Shown: piece after piece, positions 51,470 to 59,160 of the stretch
Numbering within the stretch: position 1 is the first letter of the stretch
How the letters are laid out: each line of letters opens with the position of its first letter
Assembly: GCF_039023475.1 (NCBI RefSeq)
Contig: NZ_JBCHVB010000008.1
Location: forward strand, 131,254 to 195,253
Direction: 5' to 3'
Source of the DNA: Erwinia sp039023475
Lineage (GTDB): Bacteria; Pseudomonadota; Gammaproteobacteria; Enterobacterales; Enterobacteriaceae
Length of the DNA: 64,000 nt
Notes under the pieces: generated by a model
What the model was told of the DNA's origin: nothing
The model's input: only the letters and a program-made list of their open reading frames with translations
Database searches by the model: none
Program-made: the position numbers and the translations under genes

Positions 51470-52096
51470 TTATTCGCTCCAGGTCGCCCGGAACGCCACC
51501 GCGACTTCACCCTGCCACAAACCGTCAGGCAGCTTGTCGAAAGTCGTTGCGGTAGTACCGTCAGTAGTGGCTTTTTTCACTTCAAACTTGAAGTTGTCAC
51601 GCGCAGTCAGTTCGGTATCTGCAACAGCACCAGCAGACTGAGTCAGGGTCCACAGGCCAGAACCACTGCCGATATCCTGAGCAGAGTCAACCAGGGTGGT
51701 CCAGTTAGCGGTTGAACCAACGCCGGTGGTTCCGCCATTAGAAGAACCGAGTTCGTTACTACCGAAGTAAGCACCCACACTCAAAGTACTGTCACCGCCA
51801 ACCTGACGCAGGGTGTTGTTGCTGTCATCTACACGCGCTTCCAGTTTAAAACCGGTTGCGGTGGAGTGGTCGCCACGGATTGCGACATCAAAAGTACCGG
51901 TATCCTGGTTAAACGCCTTAAGATTAGAAGTATATTTGAACTGCAGCGCACGCATAGGCGTAACAACCAGTTCACTCTGGGTGTCCTTCGTTGCTTCAGC
52001 CTGCCAGATAGCGCTGGCATCTGCTGTGGTGGCAGCAAATGATGAGCCGGAAGCCATGATCCCCATTGCTGCTACTGAGAGTAACAACTTATTCAT
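51470..52096 (-). CDS. ecpA: ECP major pilin EcpA-like
   Basis: 208 residues, E. coli EcpA 195. Signal peptide MNKLLLSVAAMGIMASGSSFA; then a pilin with KDTQSELVVTPMRALQFKY, FNQDTGTFDVAIRGDHSTATGFKLEARV and final LPDGLWQGEVAVAFRATWSE, all closely matching EcpA. First gene of the ecp operon. The usual upstream activator gene ecpR is absent. A 330-base AT-rich leader region lies before it. Confidence 0.88.
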   Translation of the reverse strand: MNKLLLSVAAMGIMASGSSFAATTADASAIWQAEATKDTQSELVVTPMRALQFKYTSNLKAFNQDTGTFDVAIRGDHSTATGFKLEARVDDSNNTLRQVGGDSTLSVGAYFGSNELGSSNGGTTGVGSTANWTTLVDSAQDIGSGSGLWTLTQSAGAVADTELTARDNFKFEVKKATTDGTTATTFDKLPDGLWQGEVAVAFRATWSE

Positions 52097-52416
52097 ATAG
52101 TAATTCCTTTTGCAATTAGCATTGTTGCAATAATCGTAAACCTGATTATTTATCCATATCCATACTTACACCCAGCCTTGAAGGCACAAACTAATCCATG
52201 CATGGTGAAAGCGAGGCGATAGTAGGCGAAGGAAAAACAGTGAATCCAATGAATTCTTACATATTAAAAATTATTAAAAAAAGAGAAGTCGCTGAAACGA
52301 TAGTTTAATTGCGATTCACAAAAAACCTTTATAAAAATCATCACCTGTAGAATTTCCATTCAAAAAACACAACGAAAAATATGTTCTGAAGGATGCGCTG
52401 CAACTCTACTTCATTT
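52097..52416. promoter_or_regulatory. ecpA upstream region
   Basis: 320 bases, AT-rich, expected to hold the ecp promoter (transcription to the left). No clear -35/-10 pair or EcpR TTCCT pair could be fixed by eye. No gene. Confidence 0.35.
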
Positions 52417-53017
52417 TCAGTTTAGGGTTCTTTTACTCGCGCAATATGGACGCGGCACTACGCGAAGGGCAGGAAACTGTTCCGGACTGATACCGCCACA
52501 TGCACTGTGGCAACACCAGCAATGGTCATTACATTCGATATAATTAAATAGCATCGTCCGCATCACTTCCTGGCTAATAAAGCGCTCGCCAGGGGTACTT
52601 TCTTCAGCGGACTGGAGAAGCTTCCAGCACAGTATTGTCATAACAGCCGCTCCTGGCACTCATACCTGTACGCAATTCATACCGTTTCAGCAGAGTTCGA
52701 AATCCGTTGAATAATATTGACTACCGCAGCCGGTGCGAACAATCTCTTTTACGGCCATTTTGCCGCCGTAGAATCGCATTGCCCGCCAGCCGTACCGTCA
52801 TCCGCGATGACATGGACCAGCCAGACGATCGTACGCGGCCCCTGTCAATAATAACTGCAAGATAGAGCCAGGCATGTCGTGCGCAGACAGGTGATAAGTA
52901 ATGCGGAGCAGCCAGACGGCGAATAGACTTCAGGCTCATTCTATTGAAGCTATCTCCCGCAGACTCAGGGAGTATCAAATCATTGCATTGCCTTTCTTTT
53001 GAAGTTCCATTCTGCAC
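52417..53017 (-). pseudogene. Decayed IS3-family transposase (OrfB) remnant
   Basis: Two minus-strand pieces. The upstream one (52721-53017) has RHAWLYLAVIIDRGRVRSSGWSMSSRMTVRLAGNAI, the IS3-type DDE region (WLYLAVVIDLxSRxxxGWSMS). The downstream one (52417-52659) has GERFISQEVMRTMLFNYIE, then CHSACGGISPEQF, the OrfB C-terminus. The middle is lost and key residues are changed, so it is dead. It lies between ecpA and the regulators. Confidence 0.7.
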
Positions 53018-53400
53018 GGGGCATATGACTCACTTATTTATGAATTACTATGCATGGCCGCCTGTAAAAAAGTGAAAATATAAATTAAGAAAATAACACC
53101 TTGGAAAATATTTATTATATTTTTAACCAGAAAATATAGAAATAGAAAAATAATGAATTCATAATAATCAATAAAAAATTACCTTATCTTTTAACCTGGG
53201 TTTTCTTAATTATAAAAAAGCAAGATAATAACAACCTGATGTTTATTCTTGATTTTCATTACTGACAAAGCCCCATCCCTTCTGGCAACATTTGAATAAC
53301 CACAATCGATATGGTAGTTTAAGCCATCATTTGAGACGCCAGTCCTTATTCTCAAAATGAAAAGTGACTTACATCAGGGTTACAATAAGGAAATACAAAA
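53018..53400. other. Very AT-rich intergenic stretch
   Basis: About 380 bases, strongly AT-rich (53060-53240 is nearly all A and T). Likely holds the promoter of the CadC-like gene and is the kind of DNA bound by H-NS. No gene seen. Confidence 0.45.
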
Positions 53401-54168
53401 ATGGTTTATACTATTAACGGCACAGTTATATTTAACTCCGTTAAACATACTATTGTGTCTTGCCAGCACGGTTCAGGAAAGGAATGTAAGCTTAACCAGC
53501 CGGCTAGTCGCTGCCTTTTATTGCTGATACAAAATAATGGCAAGACAATTTCTCAGGAAAAATTTATAGATGAAGTCTGGCGTAAGAAAGGAATGGAAGT
53601 CGCTGTAAACACCTTTTATCAGAATATATCAATATTACGTAAGGCGTTAAGAAGTTGCGGTTTAGATCAGAGGGTTGTTATCACGGTGCCAAAGAAAGGG
53701 ATTATGCTTCATGCCGAAATAGAAGAGCAGTCAGAGTCCAACAGTATTGAGCCCAGCATAGAAAACGTAGATACATCACAGGGTGTGATAAGAATAAAAA
53801 GAGGAAAATCACAAATCAAAACAATCTACATTGGATCGATCATTTTATTATTGTTATTACTCAATACGTTGCTTTTCTTTTTTTTCATTCATAAAGATGT
53901 TCCATCACATTATCCTGAATATCGATACCAGATGCTGTTTAACGGCTGCAAGTTATATACAAACACAAACAGGATGATATATAAAATTAAGGAGATAGAA
54001 AAGCTGAATGATGTGCTTAATTGCCAGAATTATGCTTTTGTCTACCTGACGCTGTACACCTTTAGCAGCCAAGCCTCCCTGCTTATGTGCTCCAGCGAAC
54101 TCAGCACGGCAGGAGCAAAATCGTGCTACATAAAATTTATCAAAGAGTCGGATTTTAATCTGCCCTGA
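53401..54168 (+). CDS. CadC/ToxR-like membrane-bound transcription regulator
   Basis: 255 residues. Cytosolic winged-helix DNA-binding domain (about 1-105; LLLLIQNNGKTISQEKFIDEVW ... NTFYQNISILRKALRSCG ... VITVPKKGIML), a linker, one membrane segment (141-163), and a short periplasmic domain (about 164-255) with four or five Cys that could form redox-sensitive disulfides. This is the layout of CadC, ToxR and GrlA-type sensors. The signal is not known. AT-rich coding sequence points to foreign origin. Targets may be the nearby ecp or T6SS genes. Confidence 0.82.
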   Translation: MVYTINGTVIFNSVKHTIVSCQHGSGKECKLNQPASRCLLLLIQNNGKTISQEKFIDEVWRKKGMEVAVNTFYQNISILRKALRSCGLDQRVVITVPKKGIMLHAEIEEQSESNSIEPSIENVDTSQGVIRIKRGKSQIKTIYIGSIILLLLLLNTLLFFFFIHKDVPSHYPEYRYQMLFNGCKLYTNTNRMIYKIKEIEKLNDVLNCQNYAFVYLTLYTFSSQASLLMCSSELSTAGAKSCYIKFIKESDFNLP

Positions 54169-54783
54169 ATGTCTGACAGTCACTGTCGATAATTTTTTTG
54201 TAAGGATTCGCTGGCCCCGGCTGGCGAATGCCGGAATTACATAGGTTAATAAAAGGTATTTATTATGCCTGTGATTCTGGTCATAACTAACCATTCCGCG
54301 GTTTTTTCGCCGCCAAAACGCTTGATTGCCGCTGGCTGATACGCTATTTAAATCACGACCGGATGTATGATTATGGCGTGTCCAATGCCAGTTATCCCCA
54401 ATTACGGCTGGAGCATATTTAGGATCAGGATCACAACTGACATAACTCACTGACGGTGTATTTAACCTTGAGAGCAGTTCAGGAATTTTTATAGCTATGC
54501 AGCCGGAACGGTTGCGGTTCAGATCAGGGTGCTTGCAGGTTTTTTTGATTTATCTTTGCTGATGGGCGCTTTGGGTTGTCCTGCTTGTGATCCTTAACCT
54601 CCTGTGGATTGCTTCCCTAAAACTGCATGGATTTCCCGATATAGCAATAGCTTTCGTGTTGGATGCTATAGACCTGACTCTATAACTGCTGTTAATCTGG
54701 CACTGATGCTTAACCCTCTGGTCTGCCAGCTCTTTGATAATCCTCATCATTACACTGGAAATCATTTTCTTCAGGGAGTGAAT
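54169..54783. other. Gap with a broken hydrophobic reading frame
   Basis: 615 bases between the two regulators. In 54497-54685 a plus-strand frame reads MQPERLRFRSGCLQVFLIYLC, a TGA stop, then WALWVVLLVILNLLWIASL and on to DAIDLTL. It looks like a small one-segment membrane protein broken by one stop, without a recognised family. The rest shows nothing convincing. It includes the LuxR promoter. Confidence 0.35.
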
Positions 54784-55521
54784 ATGTTTTCTGTTTTCAG
54801 TAAAAATAACACTTTAATAAAAATATTAAAAAGCTATATTGAAAGAAAAATTCCAGCCCTGCAAAATCAGCAATACGCTTATCTGACTTTCAGAAAAAAC
54901 GACCCTTCAGATGTGCTCATTATTTCTACTTACCCAGAAGAATGGGTTGAACTTTATCTTAGACATAGCTTCCAGCTAACTGACCCCGTCATAATTAAGT
55001 CACTCAGGCAATCATCTCCCTTTGCATTGCATGACAACATTACACTTATGGCGGAAAAATTTTTTTTACTCTCTGAAAAATTCAACATAATCAATGGAAT
55101 AACCTTCATCCTGCATGATCATCACAACAGCCTTTCTTTATTATCAATTGCATTTAATAATAATGTAAACCTTCCTACTGAAAAACAGATCGTCGCTAAC
55201 TTCGGGTTTATACAGCTGTTATTAATAGATATCAACGCACAAATGTACAAACTTATTGAATCGACTACTTCAACCTCTTTAATTAATAAGGATAAATTGA
55301 ATAAACCTATTTTTACCGCCCGCGAGAATGAGGTACTCTACTGGGCCAGCATGGGGAAGACCTATATAGAAACTGCCTTCATCCTTAATATATCCCTCAG
55401 CACTGTCAAATTTCATATGGGGAATATTGTTAAAAAGCTTAGGGTCACTAACGCCCGGCAAGCCATCAGACTCGGCGTCGAACTTAATCTTATCAGGCCA
55501 GCAGTATCAGCATTCGGATAG
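54784..55521 (+). CDS. Orphan LuxR-type quorum-sensing receptor, EsaR-like
   Basis: 245 residues, close to Pantoea EsaR (249) across the length: start MFS, FRKNDPSDVLIISTYPEEW, FQLTDPVI, ITFILHDHHNSLSLLSI, and the GerE helix-turn-helix TARENEVLYWASMGKTY ... STVKFHMGNIVKKL. Acyl-homoserine-lactone contacts Trp54, Tyr58, Asp67 and Pro68 (TraR W57, Y61, D70, P71) are kept, but the Trp of PFAWDEN is Leu82 (PFALHDN). No luxI-type synthase gene is in the window. ATG 54784 has GGGAG upstream. EsaR itself binds DNA without ligand. Confidence 0.88.
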   Translation: MFSVFSKNNTLIKILKSYIERKIPALQNQQYAYLTFRKNDPSDVLIISTYPEEWVELYLRHSFQLTDPVIIKSLRQSSPFALHDNITLMAEKFFLLSEKFNIINGITFILHDHHNSLSLLSIAFNNNVNLPTEKQIVANFGFIQLLLIDINAQMYKLIESTTSTSLINKDKLNKPIFTARENEVLYWASMGKTYIETAFILNISLSTVKFHMGNIVKKLRVTNARQAIRLGVELNLIRPAVSAFG

Positions 55522-55693
55522 ACTATATGGTATGAGGATATAAAGCGGCATAAGATATCTGGCTTATATCATGAACAGGCAATCAATACGTATCCCGATG
55601 CTCAGAATATGGCTACTTTATATGCCCCTTCCAACATAAATCCGGTACCGCTTTGCGCATCCCGGATGCATAAGAATTCATGGCGCTACCACA

Positions 55694-56239
55694 TCAGTCA
55701 TCCTTGATGGGCTGTAGCTTCAGGCTGTTGCCGCCAAGTTCGATGATGCGCGGTTTATCCGGATCGAGTTCTTCACGTCCGAGGGTCATTTTCCAGCTGT
55801 TCTTCGCCAGATCCGGATGACGGAATAACCCGACAATCGCCACGAATTTTGCCTCTGCTTCCATTGGCATATCCAGCACCGCATCACCGCCCGGCTTAAC
55901 GACCACATCGCGCGTGGCCAGCAGATCGGCGCCAAGGCTATTTTCATCCTCTTTCAGCAACTGCTGATAGACCGTTCTGTCGAACGTTTTGGTCTCTTTC
56001 AGCTGATAAATGCGTATCACCACCGGTTCAGATAAGGAATTGCTTTCACGTGCATCGATATTGAGCGCTTCCCGGGCGGTGAAATCGAGGTGTAACACCT
56101 TTATCTTTTTATAGAAGAGAGATTTTACGGCCGTCGTCGTTCCCTCCGTCACGCTCTGCGTCAGGCCACATCCACAGAGGCTGAGAATGAGTAAAGGCAG
56201 CATCATGCGGGCCGGTTTAGTTAAATTTATACGTAACAC
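55694..56239 (-). CDS. tssJ: Type VI secretion lipoprotein TssJ
   Basis: 181 residues, outer-membrane lipoprotein of the TssJLM membrane complex. Lipobox L21-C22-G23-C24. The beta-sandwich core carries LDFTAREALNIDARESNSLSEPVVIRIYQLK and GLFRHPDLAKNSWKM as in the family. Its N-terminus overlaps the end of tssG by 23 bases if ATG 56239 is used; ATG 56206 would give a shorter signal. Confidence 0.9.
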   Translation of the reverse strand: MLRINLTKPARMMLPLLILSLCGCGLTQSVTEGTTTAVKSLFYKKIKVLHLDFTAREALNIDARESNSLSEPVVIRIYQLKETKTFDRTVYQQLLKEDENSLGADLLATRDVVVKPGGDAVLDMPMEAEAKFVAIVGLFRHPDLAKNSWKMTLGREELDPDKPRIIELGGNSLKLQPIKDD

Positions 56240-57302
56240 GTCGGTTTCCTTTCGTTAGCGTTGCCGGTTGCAGACCGCAATACAGCCCAAGTTCGGTGGT
56301 AAACGTCTGCGGGATATCATCCGGGACTTTGCCCTCTTCCACACCAAGTACGCCGTTCAGCCCCAGCCAGAAAGCGGCTTCGCCGAGCGGGGGAACGGTC
56401 AGCAGGCGGGTACTGAGGGTAAGGCGAAGTTTTGCCTTAAAGCGCCAGCCCAGATACACCCGCAGCATGACCATAAAATCCTGATATAGCTGACCGTCAG
56501 GCATCCATTCGTGCATCTCCTGCTCATCCTCTGTGGTCAACTCAATCAGCAACTGGCTGCTGGCGTCCATCACTTCATCGCCGAGCGGGGCATTTCCATC
56601 CAGTAAAATGTCCTCATCGCCATAAAACCCCATTGGTTTATCAACCGCTACCGGACGCAAACAGTACGGACTGATTTCTGCCGTAGTATTGGGGGCCAGC
56701 AGGTGCACCATTGACTGGATCCCCTCTGCCGTCTTCCCCGGCTGTTGCAGCGCGCCGAGTAGCGCCAGAAAGCGTGATACCGGCGTGGCGATATGCTGTG
56801 TCGTACCGGGGATCCCCAACCCCACCAGCCCCAGCAGCGACTGTGAAATTGTATCGCTGCCGCCGGGCTCAAAGGTGGCCGGGTAGGAATATTTACGCCA
56901 GATACGATAAAACTGCGTCAGAATACGGTGACTGAAAATATCCAGAAATCCCTGCAACGCCTCATGCCCTTCACGCCGCTGGGTGATGTCATCGAGATAG
57001 GCGGTCGGGAGTGGCGAATCCACCCCGTACAGCCCCATAAAAGTCGTGCGGATAACCGGCGGTGCGCATTCATCATCCTCACTGTACTCAACGCTTTTAA
57101 GTTCGCTTGCCGGAAAGCCCATTCCGGGAGCCGGGCAAAAACGCACCGGGTCATCTGACGGGTGACTGGTGCTGCCTGTCAGCGGCCTGGCCGGATTCTG
57201 TTTCTCCAGCAGCTGACAGAAACGATAAAAGTTAATGCGATAAAGATCGCGCTCCAGCCGCGGCGTTAACCGGGAATACGGCGATTGTGTTTCTCTTCCC
57301 AT
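56217..57302 (-). CDS. tssG: Type VI secretion baseplate protein TssG
   Basis: 361 residues, ImpH/VasB family, baseplate wedge part. Marks: LERDLYRINFYRFCQLLEKQN, PPVIRTTFMGLYGVDSPLPTAYLDDI, FLDIFSHRILTQFYRIWRKYSYP. Overlaps the tssF end by 37 bases, so coupled. Confidence 0.93.
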   Translation of the reverse strand: MGRETQSPYSRLTPRLERDLYRINFYRFCQLLEKQNPARPLTGSTSHPSDDPVRFCPAPGMGFPASELKSVEYSEDDECAPPVIRTTFMGLYGVDSPLPTAYLDDITQRREGHEALQGFLDIFSHRILTQFYRIWRKYSYPATFEPGGSDTISQSLLGLVGLGIPGTTQHIATPVSRFLALLGALQQPGKTAEGIQSMVHLLAPNTTAEISPYCLRPVAVDKPMGFYGDEDILLDGNAPLGDEVMDASSQLLIELTTEDEQEMHEWMPDGQLYQDFMVMLRVYLGWRFKAKLRLTLSTRLLTVPPLGEAAFWLGLNGVLGVEEGKVPDDIPQTFTTELGLYCGLQPATLTKGNRRVTYKFN

Positions 57303-59020
57303 TCGAGGCGCTCTCCGGTGGGCTGCAGGATAATAATCAGGCGATTAAACAGATAGATATCGGTATAAAGTGCGAAGAAGCGGCTCAGCATTTCCCCAAA
57401 CAGGCTGATATCACCGGTGCCGGCAAAGCCGTGACTGCTGAGCGTGACTTCGATCTGCACCCCACGCAAAAGATGGCCCTGCTCAAAGCGTTCTGTTTCG
57501 CTGTGGCGAACGTCGATAATCGCCTCCAGACGGCGACGGTTCATTTCACTGTCCGTCCATTCATACAAAGCCAGCGTTTCGCGCAACACGTCTGCGTTAT
57601 CCATCATCGACAAAAAACCGCTTTTCAGATGGCTCAGCACCCGCCAGTGGAAACGATCGCGGTCCGGAGGGTAACAGGGCAGCGTAGGTGCGCTGAGATT
57701 GCGCACACCCACGCTGACGGAGGTGGTTTTCATCACCGTGTCGAGCACCGTGCTTTGCAGCGCCCGGCGCGGCAGCTGACCGTTGGTCCCGGTCAGGCTC
57801 AGCGACAAATTCTCATCCTCCGGTAAGGTGTTATTATCAAAGGCTTCGCCACCCAGGATAAGCCAGGTATTGTGCAGACCCGACGGCCCCCGCCGCATGC
57901 GGGTATGATAGTAGTACTCCGGAGCGCTGTGGCGCATCATGCCGCCCTTATGACGAAACGAGGAGAAGGGCACGTAAGTGTGGCCGCTCGACGAGAGCAC
58001 TGAGTCCACAGAATAGATTTCGGTATGGCCGTCCTGTACCCGCATCGGCCGCAGCATATACTCCGTCTGGAGTGAATTCAGCATCAGCGGATCGGACTCC
58101 AGCGGAAAGAGATTAATCACCGGTACACAGTTGAGGCGCAGATGCTTTTCCGTAAAACGGAATTCATGCTCCCAGCGCTTTTCAAGCACCACATCGATAT
58201 CAAACCCTGCCAGCCCGGCGGGAAAATCCACCTTCTCAAGTCCGTGCAGGCCGGTGAACATAAATTTTTCCCGGAAGGTAAAGTATTCAAGCAGTAGCTG
58301 ATAACCACTGAAGCTGCTGTTTCCTTTCGGCCACAGACAATCCTCCTCGCCAAATCCCAGCGCCGTGAAATAACCGTCAAGCGGACGTCCCTCTGTGTCG
58401 CCCGGCAGGCGTAGCCACATACGCGCTACGTTAGTGGTAAAAGCTTCATGCATGGCGCAGGCCAGCGGCGCATCAGCGTTGAAATAGAGCGGTAGCTGGC
58501 TAAGATCAACCCGCCGCCAGTCGGCGAGGCTGCTACAGGCAAAGCGCAGATTAATCACGGTGCGGCCATCATGATCGGTGGTTAACCGGGCCTGCTCCAG
58601 AGCCAGAGGCTGAAGCCTGATATCCTGCGTGGTGGTGTAACGGCAGCGGGTACGTTTTTCACCAATGGGGCGGGAAATAACTTCAAACCCCTTCGCCATG
58701 CGCAGGGTTTCTTTCATTTCGCGCCAGTCCGGCGTGAACTCCACTATCGACATTGAGGGAATGGTCCGCAGATAATGCGGCCACAGCAGCGTGACCAGCC
58801 CTTCGGTCAGCTCGGGCAGGTCGTCATCCAGTTTTTCCCGCAGGCGTCCCATCAGGAAGGCAAAACCTTCAAACAGGCGCTCCACATAGGGGTCGCGCGC
58901 GCCCGCTTTATCGAGGTTAAGCATGGCCGCCTGCTCAGGATGAGCACGGGCAAATTCTTCTCCCGCTTCAAGCAGGTAGCGCATTTCAGCGTCATAATAA
59001 CGCAGGGTTAAGTCGTCCAT
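57266..59020 (-). CDS. tssF: Type VI secretion baseplate protein TssF
   Basis: 584 residues, ImpG/VasA family, main wedge protein of the baseplate. N-terminal LRYYDAEMRYLLEAGEEFARAHPEQAAML and DPYVERLFEGFAFLMGRLREKLDDDLPELTEGLV are diagnostic. CAGGGA precedes the ATG. Forms the usual F-G pair with the next gene. Confidence 0.95.
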   Translation of the reverse strand: MDDLTLRYYDAEMRYLLEAGEEFARAHPEQAAMLNLDKAGARDPYVERLFEGFAFLMGRLREKLDDDLPELTEGLVTLLWPHYLRTIPSMSIVEFTPDWREMKETLRMAKGFEVISRPIGEKRTRCRYTTTQDIRLQPLALEQARLTTDHDGRTVINLRFACSSLADWRRVDLSQLPLYFNADAPLACAMHEAFTTNVARMWLRLPGDTEGRPLDGYFTALGFGEEDCLWPKGNSSFSGYQLLLEYFTFREKFMFTGLHGLEKVDFPAGLAGFDIDVVLEKRWEHEFRFTEKHLRLNCVPVINLFPLESDPLMLNSLQTEYMLRPMRVQDGHTEIYSVDSVLSSSGHTYVPFSSFRHKGGMMRHSAPEYYYHTRMRRGPSGLHNTWLILGGEAFDNNTLPEDENLSLSLTGTNGQLPRRALQSTVLDTVMKTTSVSVGVRNLSAPTLPCYPPDRDRFHWRVLSHLKSGFLSMMDNADVLRETLALYEWTDSEMNRRRLEAIIDVRHSETERFEQGHLLRGVQIEVTLSSHGFAGTGDISLFGEMLSRFFALYTDIYLFNRLIIILQPTGERLEWEEKHNRRIPG

Positions 59021-59040
59021 AATTCCCTGATTTTGAGTTT

Positions 59041-59160
59041 TTAAAGCATACGGGCAGGCAGTTCGTCCGGCCTGGAAAATAACGCAGGAAGTTTGCTTAA
59101 TACCCGGTAACTATTTTCATCAAACCGGCAGGTCTGTCCTGCGTTTCGCCGCCTGGCCAT
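59041..59160 (-). CDS. 39-residue ORF coupled to tssM
   Basis: The ATG overlaps the TAA of tssM (TAATG), and the frame runs 39 codons, MARRRNAGQTCRF ... to ...DELPARML, with TAA 20 bases before tssF. It fills the gap between the two genes exactly. It is very basic at its start and has one Cys; no family recognised. It may be a small T6SS accessory protein, a coupling ORF for tssF, or the leftover of a lost gene. Confidence 0.4.
   Translation of the reverse strand: MARRRNAGQTCRFDENSYRVLSKLPALFSRPDELPARML

Noticed and set aside
53953..54450. 165-codon minus-strand frame across the end of the CadC-like gene
   Set aside because: Half is antisense to the regulator; the rest has no recognisable domain and no clear ribosome site.
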